Positions 1 to 8,225 are shown, counted from the stretch's first letter. The stretch: DNA of 45,298 nt from Bacteroidia bacterium (GCA_030426475.1 JAUHYR010000013.1:1-45298); one strand, 5' to 3'. A program made the numbers and translations. Notes: generated by a model from the sequence alone, not told the origin.

Positions 1-650
1 ACGCTAGAAATAATGATTTCTACAATTCTGCTTGTTTTCTCTTCTATTACTCCTCTCATCACTTGTACTCCGTAGATAAAAATGAACATATAGATTAACA
101 AAGCAGCTCCTATACCTATTATCATACTTCCGGTATTAGAAGTTTGTTCTATACTTCCGTTTTCATTTTGTTTATGAGTTGTGATGTTTATTCCCGGGAC
201 TTCATTTTTTAAATCACTTCTAGTAATTCCACATTTTTGAAGTAAATAATCATCTTCAATTAAACCTTTTACTGAGCTTTTTAAAAATTGAATTGTACTT
301 ACACCAGGCTGTTTTCTATAATAGACTTGGACTTCCGAGTGAATAAAGTTTCTAGGAATATATAAAATAGAAGTATAATTTTCTTTGTAAAGATTTTCTC
401 TTGCGTCAGGTAAATTATCATAGTTATGATTAAACCCTACATCAGTTGTAGATTTTAATTCTCTCCCCAAAACTCCTGTTTCATCTACAACTTCTACAAT
501 TTGAAAATCTTTATCTTTTAATGCAATCCAAGCCGGAACAATCATAACGGCTGCCATTAAAATAGGCCCAAGAATAGTTAAAAGAATAAAAGATTTCTTT
601 TTTACTCTGGTAAGATATTCTCGCTTTATGATGAGCCATATTTTATTCAT
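1..650 (-). CDS. ABC-2 type transporter permease (NatB-like), 3' part outside the window
   Basis: Membrane subunit of an ABC exporter. Translation from the ATG at 650 gives 216 residues before the window edge. An N-terminal segment (MNKIWLIIKREYLTRVKKKS) precedes a membrane helix at about residues 24-45, then an extracytoplasmic stretch of about 130 residues, then a second helix (about 175-197) followed by an RGVIEEKTSRIVEI motif typical of NatB/YhaP-type ABC-2 permeases. The remaining helices should lie past position 1. The ATG overlaps the stop of the upstream ATPase gene by 4 bases (ATGA), so the two are translationally coupled and form one transporter. The substrate cannot be told from sequence; NatAB relatives export sodium, but this family is broad. 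Confidence 0.85.
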   Translation of the reverse strand, partial: MNKIWLIIKREYLTRVKKKSFILLTILGPILMAAVMIVPAWIALKDKDFQIVEVVDETGVLGRELKSTTDVGFNHNYDNLPDARENLYKENYTSILYIPRNFIHSEVQVYYRKQPGVSTIQFLKSSVKGLIEDDYLLQKCGITRSDLKNEVPGINITTHKQNENGSIEQTSNTGSMIIGIGAALLIYMFIFIYGVQVMRGVIEEKTSRIVEIIISS

Positions 651-1576
651 GCGGCAGATACTTCAGAGTTTATTTCGCTTACTTTTTTGATGAAAATATC
701 ATTCATACTAGGAAGAATTTCGTTCACAGAAATTATTTCTACTTGAGAAAGAACGTTTTGTAGCACTTGATTAATTTTGGATGATTCATCTAGTTTTATT
801 ATTACCGAATTGACGTCTTTTACAGTTTGTTTATCTATTATTTCTCCGGCAGTCCAAAGTGAATTTGTAAAGGCTATCATTTGACCTTTAAACTCAACTT
901 TCCATGTGTTGTCCTTAAATTCTTGCCTGATTTCGTTCACCTTACCGTCTAATATTTTCTTTGATCGGTTTATTAAAGCAATGTGGTCACAAATTTCTTC
1001 CACAGAGCTCATGTTGTGAGTAGAAAAAATAACGGTAGTGCCTTTTTCTTTAAGAGATAGTATTTCGTTTTTAAGGATTTGAGTATTTATAGGGTCAAAA
1101 CCGGAAAAAGGTTCGTCCAGAATAAGAAGTTTAGGCTCATGTAAAACGGTAACAATAAACTGAACTTTTTGTGCCATCCCTTTTGAAAGTTCTTCTACTT
1201 TTTTGTTCCACCAGTCAATGATATCAAATCGTTTAAACCATTCAATTAATTTTTCTTTAGCCACTTTTCTGTCCATTCCCTTTAACATGGCTAAATAAAT
1301 AGCCTGTTCGCCCACTTTCATTTTTTTGTATAAACCTCTCTCTTCCGGCAGATAGCCAATCATTTCAATATGCTTGGGTTGTAAAAGTTCATTGTTTAGA
1401 AAAACTTTACCGCTATCCGGTCCGGTAATTTGATTGATAATTCTTATGAGTGATGTTTTGCCTGCACCATTAGGACCAAGTAAGCCAAATATACTTTGTG
1501 GAGGAACCTCAATAGAAACATCATTTAAGGCGGTGTGATGCGCATAGGTTTTAACGATATGTTCTGTTCTTAGCAT
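647..1576 (-). CDS. ABC transporter ATP-binding protein (NatA-like)
   Basis: 309-residue ATPase subunit driving the permease encoded just downstream. Walker A GPNGAGKTS is at residues 34-42. The signature motif is LSKGM rather than LSGGQ, a common variant in this exporter class. Walker B is LLILDEPFSGFD, followed by the switch histidine in STHN. The C-terminal 80 or so residues after the nucleotide-binding domain match the DUF4162-like tail seen in NatA/YhaQ-type ATPases. It starts at an ATG 40 bases after dnaJ on the same strand, so it probably belongs to a grpE-dnaJ-ABC transcript. Substrate unknown. Confidence 0.9.
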   Translation of the reverse strand: MLRTEHIVKTYAHHTALNDVSIEVPPQSIFGLLGPNGAGKTSLIRIINQITGPDSGKVFLNNELLQPKHIEMIGYLPEERGLYKKMKVGEQAIYLAMLKGMDRKVAKEKLIEWFKRFDIIDWWNKKVEELSKGMAQKVQFIVTVLHEPKLLILDEPFSGFDPINTQILKNEILSLKEKGTTVIFSTHNMSSVEEICDHIALINRSKKILDGKVNEIRQEFKDNTWKVEFKGQMIAFTNSLWTAGEIIDKQTVKDVNSVIIKLDESSKINQVLQNVLSQVEIISVNEILPSMNDIFIKKVSEINSEVSAA

Positions 1577-1616
1577 AAGAAAGGGCTAATTTAAGAAAAA
1601 CTAAATATGAAAGAGA

Positions 1617-2771
1617 CTAACTAAAAAAAGAACCAACACAAATTACAAGAAGATGAAAATAGTCTTTTACTTTTTCAAAAAAACCTTTTTCTCCTTCGGA
1701 AGGATTGGGCTTAAAACTTCCTGATTCCATGGATTTTTCAAGAAAGTTTTTTTCTTCTTTGGTGATGTCTTTTGGAATATAAACGTGAACCTCAATTAAC
1801 TGGTCGCCTTTTCCATAGCCGTTTATATCAGGAATTCCTTTTCCTTTTAAACGAAGTATTTTACCCGATTGTGTTCCTTTTTCGAGCGTGATTTTTACTT
1901 TACCGTCAAGCGTAGGAATTTCAGCATGGGCACCAAGAATTGCTTCAGGAATGCTGATGTTGTGTCTGTAAACCACATGGTTTCCTTCTCGTTTAAATAT
2001 TTCGTGCGGGATTTCCTCAATGGCAACAATTAAATCACCGTTTACGCCATTAAAAGGTCCTTCATTTCCTTTTCCGGAAACAGATAATTGCATACCATCT
2101 TCAACTCCGGCAGGTATGTCTATTGAAATAACTTCTTCTTTTGTAATTTGTCCGTTTACATCAGCTTCTTTTGGTTTTTTAGTGATTTTTTGTCCTGTTC
2201 CTCTACAACTGTCACATGGTGCTGAAGTTTGCATTCTTCCTAAAAAAGTATTGCTCACTCTAGTTACTTGACCTGAGCCATGACAAACAGAACAATCACC
2301 AAATTCTACTCCCGATGCATTAACTAACTTTTTTACTTTAATCTTTTTGGTGGCTCCTTTTTGAATTTCTTCAAGAGTAAGCTTTACTTTTATTCTTAGG
2401 CTTGTGCCTTTATATCTTGCCCTACTTCTTCTTCCACCGCCAAAACCTCCAAATCCACCACCAAATGCTCCTCCAAAAATATCTCCAAATTGCTCAAAAA
2501 TATCGTTCATGTCCATACCGCCTCCACCAAAGCCACCTTGACCTTGACCAAATGCAGCATGTCCAAACTGGTCATACTGTTGCTTTTTTTGAGGATTGCT
2601 TAAAACCTCATAGGCTTCCGCTGCTTCTTTGAATTTTTCTTCGGCAGTTTTGTCATCCGGATTTTTGTCAGGATGATATTTCATGGCCAATTTTCTGTAA
2701 GCTTTTTTTATTTCATCAGCAGACGCACTTTTGCTAACTCCTAATATTTCGTAATAATCTCTTTTTGCCAT
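1617..2771 (-). CDS. dnaJ: molecular chaperone DnaJ (Hsp40), half-zinc-finger form
   Basis: Co-chaperone that delivers unfolded clients to DnaK and stimulates its ATPase. Domains: J domain with HPD at residues 33-35; Gly/Phe-rich linker (about 70-115); zinc-finger region; two beta-rich client-binding domains (about 205-340). Only two of the usual four CxxCxGxG repeats are present (C160/C163 and C186/C189). These correspond to repeats 2 and 3, which build zinc centre II; repeats 1 and 4 (centre I) are replaced by cysteine-free sequence. I recall the same loss in other flavobacterial DnaJ, so it is probably lineage-wide. The last 12 residues ([12 protein letters not shown]) extend past the usual FFEKVKDYF end. 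It follows grpE by 9 bases. Confidence 0.97.
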   Translation of the reverse strand: MAKRDYYEILGVSKSASADEIKKAYRKLAMKYHPDKNPDDKTAEEKFKEAAEAYEVLSNPQKKQQYDQFGHAAFGQGQGGFGGGGMDMNDIFEQFGDIFGGAFGGGFGGFGGGRRSRARYKGTSLRIKVKLTLEEIQKGATKKIKVKKLVNASGVEFGDCSVCHGSGQVTRVSNTFLGRMQTSAPCDSCRGTGQKITKKPKEADVNGQITKEEVISIDIPAGVEDGMQLSVSGKGNEGPFNGVNGDLIVAIEEIPHEIFKREGNHVVYRHNISIPEAILGAHAEIPTLDGKVKITLEKGTQSGKILRLKGKGIPDINGYGKGDQLIEVHVYIPKDITKEEKNFLEKSMESGSFKPNPSEGEKGFFEKVKDYFHLLVICVGSFFS

Positions 2772-2780
2772 GATGAAATT

Positions 2781-3356
2781 TTATTGACCTACTACAACTT
2801 TAGAATAACGGATAACCTTATCATGAAGTTTGTAGCCTTTTTCTACTACATCAACCACTTTTCCTTTTAATTTTTCTTCAGGAGCAGGAATTTGTGTGAT
2901 TGCTTCTTGGGAGGTTACATCAAAATTATCTCCGGCCTTACATTCAATTGGTTTTAGACCATTTTGTGTTAGTGTATTGGCAAGTTTGTTATGAATGAGC
3001 TTTATGCCATCTATGTCAAATTTGTCAGATTGCTCATTAATTTGTTTGATTGCCCTGTCAAAATCATCTACAACAGGAAGTATAGCTTTAATAATTTCTT
3101 CTGAAGCAAATTTGATTAGCTCAATTCGCTCTTTTGCGTTACGTTTTCTAAAATTTTCAAACTCAGAATAAAGCCTAAGATGCTTGTCATTCAACTCATT
3201 ATATTTTTCTTCCCAGCTCAATTCTTTCTTTTCTTCCTTTTGTTCTGATTGATTTTCAGGGTTTTCTTCTTTCTTTTTTGACTTAAACATTTCTTCTTCC
3301 TGATTTAGTTGCTCTTTAGCCTTTTGTTCTTCTTCGTTTAATTTATTCTCTTCCAT
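2781..3356 (-). CDS. grpE: nucleotide exchange factor GrpE
   Basis: 191-residue exchange factor that releases ADP from DnaK. The first 55 or so residues are a highly charged Glu/Lys-rich disordered tail. Then comes the long dimerising coiled coil (EKYNELNDKHLRLYSEFENF), the family motif YSEFENFRKRNAKER, and the C-terminal beta domain ending GYKLHDKVIRYSKVVVG, which is the GrpE signature. It is first in a transcript with dnaJ. dnaK is not in the window. A candidate sigma-54-type promoter and an inverted repeat sit directly upstream, so heat-shock control may differ from the housekeeping promoters nearby. Confidence 0.97.
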   Translation of the reverse strand: MEENKLNEEEQKAKEQLNQEEEMFKSKKKEENPENQSEQKEEKKELSWEEKYNELNDKHLRLYSEFENFRKRNAKERIELIKFASEEIIKAILPVVDDFDRAIKQINEQSDKFDIDGIKLIHNKLANTLTQNGLKPIECKAGDNFDVTSQEAITQIPAPEEKLKGKVVDVVEKGYKLHDKVIRYSKVVVGQ

Positions 3357-3383
3357 GGTTGAAAATTTAGTGTTATTGGTTTA

Positions 3384-3398
3384 GCAATAATTCTGCCA
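3384..3398 (-). promoter_or_regulatory. candidate sigma-54 (-24/-12) promoter of grpE-dnaJ
   Basis: On the minus strand the sequence reads TGGCAGAATTATTGC. The GG and GC dinucleotides are exactly 12 apart, as in the RpoN consensus TGGCAC-N5-TTGC. Predicted transcription start would be near 3372, leaving a short leader before the grpE ATG at 3356. No TAnnTTTG element is evident between the ahcY terminator and grpE. Assignment is by pattern only. Confidence 0.5.
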
Positions 3399-3411
3399 TT
3401 GAAGTAATACA

Positions 3412-3422
3412 GACATTTTGTC
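3412..3422. promoter_or_regulatory. inverted repeat upstream of grpE promoter
   Basis: GACA-AAA-TGTC on the minus strand, embedded in CTGACAAAATGTCT, 13 bases upstream of the -24 element. Could be a site for an activator or repressor of the chaperone operon. Four-base arms alone are weak evidence; the position next to an unusual promoter is what makes it notable. Confidence 0.35.
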
Positions 3423-3440
3423 AGTTGGGCTGCAAATGTA

Positions 3441-3471
3441 ATAAAAAAGACCACCCTTTTGGAGTGGTCTT
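3441..3471 (-). terminator. Rho-independent terminator of ahcY
   Basis: An 8-bp perfect stem AAGACCAC/GTGGTCTT (arms 3447-3454 and 3464-3471) with additional inner pairing, followed on the minus strand by a T-rich run (3448-3441). It lies about 22 bases after the ahcY stop and separates ahcY from grpE. Confidence 0.85.
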
Positions 3472-3493
3472 ATACAGTAAATTATATTAGAAA

Positions 3494-4810
3494 TTAATAT
3501 CTGTAGTATTCCGGTTTGTATGGTCCTTTAACGTCAACACCAATATAATCAGCTTGGTCTTTGGTTAATTCTTCCAACTCAACACCAATTTTCGCTAAAT
3601 GTAAAGCAGCTACCTTTTCATCTAAATGTTTAGGAAGCATATATACTTTATTTTCGTAGTTTTTATGGTTCTTCCATAACTCTAACTGTGCTAAAGTTTG
3701 GTTAGTAAATGAATTACTCATTACAAAAGACGGGTGACCTGTCGCACAACCCAAGTTTACTAACCTACCTTCTGCCAAAAGAATAATGTCATTGCCATTT
3801 ACCGTGTATTTATCCACTTGTGGCTTGATTTCTTCTTTAGTATTACCATGATTAGTTTTTAACCATGCAACATCAATTTCATTATCAAAGTGACCGATAT
3901 TACATACAATGGTTTTGTCTTTCATTTTTTCGAAATGTTTTCCGGTAATAATGTCTTTGTTACCTGTAGCTGTTACAACAATATCTGCTAATGGAATAGC
4001 TCTTTCCATTTTAATTACCTGGTAACCGTCCATAGCAGCTTGTAAAGCACAAATTGGGTCAATTTCAGTTACAATTACTCTTGCGCCTGCACCTCTTAAT
4101 GAAGCAGCAGAACCTTTACCAACATCACCATATCCTGCAACTACTGCAACTTTTCCTGCAATCATTACATCTGTAGCTCTTCTGATTGCATCAACTAATG
4201 ATTCTTTACAACCATATTTGTTGTCAAACTTAGATTTAGTAACAGAGTCGTTAATATTAATAGCAGGCATAGGAAGAGTTCCTTTTTTCATTCTTTCATA
4301 AAGTCTGTGAACACCTGTAGTGGTTTCTTCAGAAAGACCTCTGATGTCTTTAACTAGTTCAGGAAATCTATCAAGAACCATATTGGTTAAGTCACCTCCA
4401 TCATCTAAAATCATGTTTAAAGGTTGTCCGTCTTTAAACGCATGAAGGGTTTGCTCAATACACCAATCAAACTCTTCTTCATTCATTCCCTTCCATGCAA
4501 ATACAGGAACACCTGCTTCAGCAATTGCAGCGGCAGCATGATCTTGAGTGGAGAAAATGTTACAAGAAGACCAGGTAACGTCAGCACCAAGGTGAACTAA
4601 TGTTTCAATTAATACAGCAGTTTGAATAGTCATATGAAGACATCCAGCTATTCTTGCACCTGCTAAAGGTTTGCTGTCGCCATATTCTTCACGAATCGCC
4701 ATTAAGCCCGGCATTTCGGCTTCTGCTAAATTAATTTCTTTTCTTCCCCATGCAGCTAAAGAAATATCTTTTACTTTGTAAGGTAATTTTTCAACTTGAG
4801 TGTTGCTCAT
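3494..4810 (-). CDS. ahcY: adenosylhomocysteinase (S-adenosyl-L-homocysteine hydrolase)
   Basis: Splits S-adenosylhomocysteine into adenosine and homocysteine, removing the inhibitory product of methylation reactions; NAD-dependent, cytosolic, tetrameric. 438 residues is full length. Visible features: N-terminal [15 protein letters not shown] substrate region (57-71), catalytic [11 protein letters not shown] segment (187-197), NAD-binding GYGDVGKG (226-233), and the C-terminal KPEYYRY end with the lysine and tyrosine of the cofactor-closing tail. Monocistronic: own TAACTTTG promoter upstream and hairpin terminator downstream. No SAH riboswitch-like structure fits in the short leader. Confidence 0.98.
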   Translation of the reverse strand: MSNTQVEKLPYKVKDISLAAWGRKEINLAEAEMPGLMAIREEYGDSKPLAGARIAGCLHMTIQTAVLIETLVHLGADVTWSSCNIFSTQDHAAAAIAEAGVPVFAWKGMNEEEFDWCIEQTLHAFKDGQPLNMILDDGGDLTNMVLDRFPELVKDIRGLSEETTTGVHRLYERMKKGTLPMPAININDSVTKSKFDNKYGCKESLVDAIRRATDVMIAGKVAVVAGYGDVGKGSAASLRGAGARVIVTEIDPICALQAAMDGYQVIKMERAIPLADIVVTATGNKDIITGKHFEKMKDKTIVCNIGHFDNEIDVAWLKTNHGNTKEEIKPQVDKYTVNGNDIILLAEGRLVNLGCATGHPSFVMSNSFTNQTLAQLELWKNHKNYENKVYMLPKHLDEKVAALHLAKIGVELEELTKDQADYIGVDVKGPYKPEYYRY

Positions 4811-4848
4811 AAAATGTGTTTTAATTGTAAAGTTTTAATTTCGGACGG

Positions 4849-4880
4849 CAAAGTTACTAAACTAATTGCTTAAATACCAA
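4849..4880 (-). promoter_or_regulatory. Bacteroidota-type promoter of ahcY
   Basis: -7 element TAACTTTG (4849-4856, read on minus), with TTG 21 bases upstream (4878-4880). It matches the Bacteroidota consensus TTTG-N(17-21)-TAnnTTTG and gives a leader of roughly 30 bases before the ahcY ATG at 4810. Confidence 0.7.
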
Positions 4881-4890
4881 TGAATTTTTA

Positions 4891-5511
4891 ATGCCACTAA
4901 GCCTTACTAGAAATATAAACAAGCATAATGCTGTTTTAGTTTTATGGACGATTACAGAAAGCTTATCGGAAATGCTTGCTTTGGCAAAAGCTTCTACTAT
5001 TGATATTAGTGAAACAGATAAATTTAAGCTGGAGAGTAGAAAAAAGCAATTTATAGCCTCCAGGCTATTGGTAAATAAACTATGTTTAGATGTTACTAAA
5101 TTGAAATATACTTCTAATGGAAAACCTTATTTTAGTGATTCTACAAAGGGAATTTCTTTTTCTCATTCGGGAGATTATGTTGCTTGTATAGTGGCTAATG
5201 TTGAAGTGGGTGTCGATATACAAGTATATAATCCTAAATTAGAAAATATAAGAATCCGATTTTTGAGTGAGCATGAAAACAACGAAATTGACTCACTTGA
5301 AAAACTTCATGCTTACTGGTGCGCTAAGGAAGCATTATTTAAACTATATGCTAAAGGCAATGTTGAGTTTAAAACTGAGCTTTTAATCCAATCGTTTGAT
5401 TTATCTGAAAGGGGCAGTTTTTATGGCAAAATTTTAAAAGAAAAAAGTCTTGATGTTGAGCTTTTTTATGAAAAAACTCAAGATTATATGTTAGTTTACT
5501 GTACCGAATGA
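4891..5511 (+). CDS. 4'-phosphopantetheinyl transferase superfamily protein
   Basis: Transfers the phosphopantetheine arm of coenzyme A to a serine of an acyl or peptidyl carrier protein. 206 residues, as in Sfp/EntD-type or half-Sfp enzymes. The magnesium-binding motif GVDIQ (D109) and the downstream WCAKEALFK (E147, K150) are intact, and the FSHSGDY strand preceding the first motif is typical. It is divergent from ahcY (80-base spacer). The next gene, GGGP synthase, starts 15 bases after its stop, so the two are co-transcribed. The carrier protein served cannot be told. Confidence 0.9.
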   Translation: MPLSLTRNINKHNAVLVLWTITESLSEMLALAKASTIDISETDKFKLESRKKQFIASRLLVNKLCLDVTKLKYTSNGKPYFSDSTKGISFSHSGDYVACIVANVEVGVDIQVYNPKLENIRIRFLSEHENNEIDSLEKLHAYWCAKEALFKLYAKGNVEFKTELLIQSFDLSERGSFYGKILKEKSLDVELFYEKTQDYMLVYCTE

Positions 5512-5526
5512 TTAAGTTTGTACTGA

Positions 5527-6279
5527 TTGAAAACAGATAAGATATATCAATTAATAAGTCAAAATTCTAAGCAAGGGAAGAAAATGCTTTCTGTTTTGAT
5601 TGACCCAGATAAGTATGACTTACCCAGTTTGTTGAGATTGATTAAAATTTCAAATGAAGCCAATATAGATTTCTTTTTTGTTGGTGGGAGTCTCATGATT
5701 GGTGGAGAAATAAACCAAACTATTAAAGTTATTAAAGATAATTCAGACAAAAAAGTAGTGATATTTCCCGGCAGTCCTTTACAAATGAATCCAATGGCTG
5801 ATGGAATTTTGTTTTTATCATTAATTTCAGGCAGAAATGCCGAGCTTTTAATTGGACAACACGTTATAGCAACACCTTATTTGCAGAAAACTAATTTAGA
5901 AGTTTTACCAACGGGTTACTTATTGATAGATTGCGGTTCATCTACAACTGCTCAGTATATTAGCAACACTATGCCAATTCCATATGAAAAAAGTGAAATA
6001 GCTGCTGTTACAGCTTTGGCAGGAGAGTATTTGGGGTTAAAATTAATCTATTTAGATGGTGGAAGTGGAGCAAAAAATCCAATAAGTACTGAAATGATTT
6101 CGGCTGTGAAAAAAACTATCTCTATTCCATTAGTAGTTGGAGGTGGCATAAGGTCAGCCGATGAAGCTTTAAATGCTTACCAAGCTGGAGCGGATATGAT
6201 AGTAGTTGGAAATATATTAGAGAAAGATCCTAACTTACTTTTTGATATTGCAGATAAGCGTTACCATGAGTATTCCTAA
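5527..6279 (+). CDS. geranylgeranylglyceryl/heptaprenylglyceryl phosphate synthase family protein
   Basis: Joins a polyprenyl diphosphate to sn-glycerol-1-phosphate, the first ether-lipid step in archaea; Bacteroidota carry a related enzyme of unclear end product. 250 residues forming a TIM barrel: N-terminal VLIDPDK substrate loop, central LDGGSGAKNP, and C-terminal phosphate-binding VVGGGIRS and ADMIVVGN strands. The start is TTG at 5527. An in-frame TGA immediately precedes it and the next ATG (5584) would delete the first helix that family members have. It lies between a phosphopantetheinyl transferase and a NadR-kinase-like gene that overlaps its 3' end by 14 bases. Confidence 0.9.
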   Translation: MKTDKIYQLISQNSKQGKKMLSVLIDPDKYDLPSLLRLIKISNEANIDFFFVGGSLMIGGEINQTIKVIKDNSDKKVVIFPGSPLQMNPMADGILFLSLISGRNAELLIGQHVIATPYLQKTNLEVLPTGYLLIDCGSSTTAQYISNTMPIPYEKSEIAAVTALAGEYLGLKLIYLDGGSGAKNPISTEMISAVKKTISIPLVVGGGIRSADEALNAYQAGADMIVVGNILEKDPNLLFDIADKRYHEYS

Positions 6280-6733
6280 AATTGCATTTGAAAGTTTTAA
6301 TTCCGAAAAAAAAAGTAAACTAGCTAAAGCGGTTGCTCATCATTTTAAATCCTATTTAGTAAAAGATTACGCTCTTGAGTATCAAAAAATGGTTCAACGA
6401 GATTTGGTGTTGAGTGATATGAAAAGAGTTGCTCAAGGACAACTTAATTTAGAAAATGAATTTTTAGAAATGGGAGGGAAATTTCTTTTTTGTGAGGCTA
6501 CTATTTTTACTCATTATGTTTTTTGTCAAGAAAATTTTAGTGAAGCTCCTGCTTGGATTATTGAAAATTATAAGCAAAATGAATATGTTAAAAGATTTGT
6601 TTTTAAAGAAGAAGAGGAATTGTTTACTGAATTACCCAATATTGTAATTGAAGGAGGTAACTTTGAGGAGCAACTAGAGTTTTGTGTTGAACAAGTAGAT
6701 TATTTTTTCCCGCAATCACACCCTTTGTCGTAG
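6266..6733 (+). CDS. NadR-kinase-like (AAA_28 family) protein with degenerate P-loop
   Basis: 155 residues from the ATG at 6266, which overlaps the preceding gene by 14 bases. By eye it follows the nicotinamide-riboside-kinase/AAA_28 fold along its length: beta1 IPKIAFESFNSEKKSKLAKA, DYALEY (usual EYAREY), VAQGQLNLENE (usual IAKGQ...LE), KFLFCEA (usual LLFCDTD), and PAWIIENYKQNEYV (usual PWIxE...YDLYLL). The Walker A glycines are gone: the expected GxxxxGKST reads SFNSEKKSK. The aspartates after LLFC are also replaced. The family normally phosphorylates a ribonucleoside in NAD salvage; catalysis looks unlikely here. The C-terminal IVIEGGNFEEQLEFCVEQVDYFF is well formed, so it is not simply truncated. 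The 3' end overlaps the convergent gene by 34 bases. Confidence 0.65.
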   Translation: MSIPKIAFESFNSEKKSKLAKAVAHHFKSYLVKDYALEYQKMVQRDLVLSDMKRVAQGQLNLENEFLEMGGKFLFCEATIFTHYVFCQENFSEAPAWIIENYKQNEYVKRFVFKEEEELFTELPNIVIEGGNFEEQLEFCVEQVDYFFPQSHPLS

Positions 6734-7305
6734 TATATTTTTGTATTAGGCAGCATTTCTTTTAAGCGTAATTTTTCATCACGATAAATGTTAACTACCC
6801 GAATATCTAGTTTTTTTAAGGATGACATTTTTTTCATTTCATCGGGAAAGTATTCGATAAATGTTCCCCATGCGTCAAGATATTCCAGTTGGTTTAAATT
6901 ACCAATGGTTGTGGGTAAATAGGTAATATCAATTCTATTGATAATTAATTCTTTTAAGTGTATTAAATTACCTATTTCATTAGGTAAAGTGTCTATATCG
7001 TTTAATGAAATGTCTAAATACTGTAAATTTGTCAAAGTGCCTATTTCTTTGGGTAAAGATGGAATTTTGTTTTTGCTGATATTTAATGAATTCAGATTTT
7101 TAAATAAAAAAATCTCTTCAGGAAATTCGGTTAGTTTCTCTTTGCGTAACTCAAGTTTATAAACTTTATCAGGCTGCTTTAAAGCTTCCTCAAGTGAATA
7201 ATAGGTTTTAACGGTATCAATAGCAATAGAATCTAAAAGTTGTGATTTTCCTATAAAAGAGGAAATTATTAGCAGAAAAAATAGATATGTTTTAAGTGAA
7301 TTCAA
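6700..7305 (-). CDS. exported leucine-rich repeat protein
   Basis: 201 residues. An N-terminal signal peptide (about 1-22, ending near SSFIGKSQ) is followed by about five 23-residue leucine-rich repeats of the LxxLxxLxLxxNxIxxLPxEIGxL type (residues about 65-175), and a short tail with CDCGKK. Such proteins bind other proteins; no enzyme domain is present. The start is TTG at 7305, overlapping the ribF stop as TTGA; no ATG exists in frame nearby. It is second in a ribF transcript, and its end overlaps the convergent kinase-like gene by 34 bases. Partner unknown. Confidence 0.8.
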   Translation of the reverse strand: MNSLKTYLFFLLIISSFIGKSQLLDSIAIDTVKTYYSLEEALKQPDKVYKLELRKEKLTEFPEEIFLFKNLNSLNISKNKIPSLPKEIGTLTNLQYLDISLNDIDTLPNEIGNLIHLKELIINRIDITYLPTTIGNLNQLEYLDAWGTFIEYFPDEMKKMSSLKKLDIRVVNIYRDEKLRLKEMLPNTKIYYDKGCDCGKK

Positions 7306-8225
7306 ACGATATTTAGTGCGTAAAACTTGTCTCTTTCCAATTGAGACTTTAGTTCTTCAGTGTCTTTAAATTTCTTTTCGTCCCTAATCTTTTCTATCAA
7401 CTGAATTTCTATTTTTTTATTGTAGATGTCTTCATTAAAATCGAAAATATGAACCTCTATGGATTCATGCTTTCCATCTACTGTTGGTCTTTTTCCTATG
7501 TTCATCATTCCGCCAAAAAAAGTTCCGTCAATTTTCACTCTTACGGCATAAACTCCATTAGACGGCAAAATTTTATAATCCTCTTTGATGTAAATATTTG
7601 CAGTAGGATATCCAAGTGTTCTTCCCAATTGGTCACCTTTTATAACCTCACCGGTAAGCATAAAATCATAGCCTAAAAATGAATTTGCCGAAACGATGTC
7701 ACCGGATGTAATGGCGTTTCTAATTTTTGTAGAGCTAATATTAATATCATCAATTTCCTGCGCTTCAATTTCCTCTACTTCAAAACCATAGAGTGGCCCA
7801 AACTCTTTTAAATGCTCAAAAGAGCCTTCTCTGTTTCTGCCAAATCTGTGGTCGTAACCGATAACTAATTTAATAGTATGTAAATGATTCACCACAATAT
7901 CTCTTACAAACTCTAATGAGGATGTTCTTGAAAATTCTTTGGTAAAAGGGTGAATAATTAAGTGTTGAATGCCCGAACGCTCAATTAATCTGGTTTTTTC
8001 ATCTAGTGTATTAATCAATTTTATTTTTTCACTGTCCGGAAATAAAACCCATCTCGGGTGCGGAAAAAAAGTTAACAAAACCGATTCGGCATCGTTTTTT
8101 TGCGCAATTTCATTAACTCTGTTTAAAATAGATTGATGCCCCAAGTGTACTCCATCAAAAGTACCGGATGTTAACACAATTGGCTTTTCAGAATTGTATT
8201 CGGATATGTTGTGATAAATTTTCAA
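7302..8225 (-). CDS. ribF: bifunctional riboflavin kinase / FAD synthetase
   Basis: Converts riboflavin to FMN and FMN to FAD. 307 residues, normal length. The N-terminal nucleotidyltransferase domain has TFDGVHLGHQ (HxGH motif) and the SSTKIRNAI motif (ISSTKIR). The C-terminal flavokinase domain begins near residue 180 with GDQLGRTLGYPTANI (PTAN motif) and contains the SNGVYAVRV and GGMMNIGKRPTV strands. The start is TTG at 8225, with an in-frame TAG 21 bases upstream and no ATG between. A plausible -7 element TATTTTCG lies just upstream on the minus strand. An exported leucine-rich repeat gene follows with overlap. Confidence 0.97.
   Translation of the reverse strand: MKIYHNISEYNSEKPIVLTSGTFDGVHLGHQSILNRVNEIAQKNDAESVLLTFFPHPRWVLFPDSEKIKLINTLDEKTRLIERSGIQHLIIHPFTKEFSRTSSLEFVRDIVVNHLHTIKLVIGYDHRFGRNREGSFEHLKEFGPLYGFEVEEIEAQEIDDINISSTKIRNAITSGDIVSANSFLGYDFMLTGEVIKGDQLGRTLGYPTANIYIKEDYKILPSNGVYAVRVKIDGTFFGGMMNIGKRPTVDGKHESIEVHIFDFNEDIYNKKIEIQLIEKIRDEKKFKDTEELKSQLERDKFYALNIV

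Noticed and set aside
4811-4848. SAH riboswitch in front of ahcY
   Set aside because: The predicted leader is only about 30 bases and no conserved stem structure is visible.
6242-6265. Upstream TTG start (MILQISVT) for the NadR-kinase-like gene
   Set aside because: It would add eight residues not matching the family, whose first strand begins at IPKIAF. The ATG at 6266 fits better.
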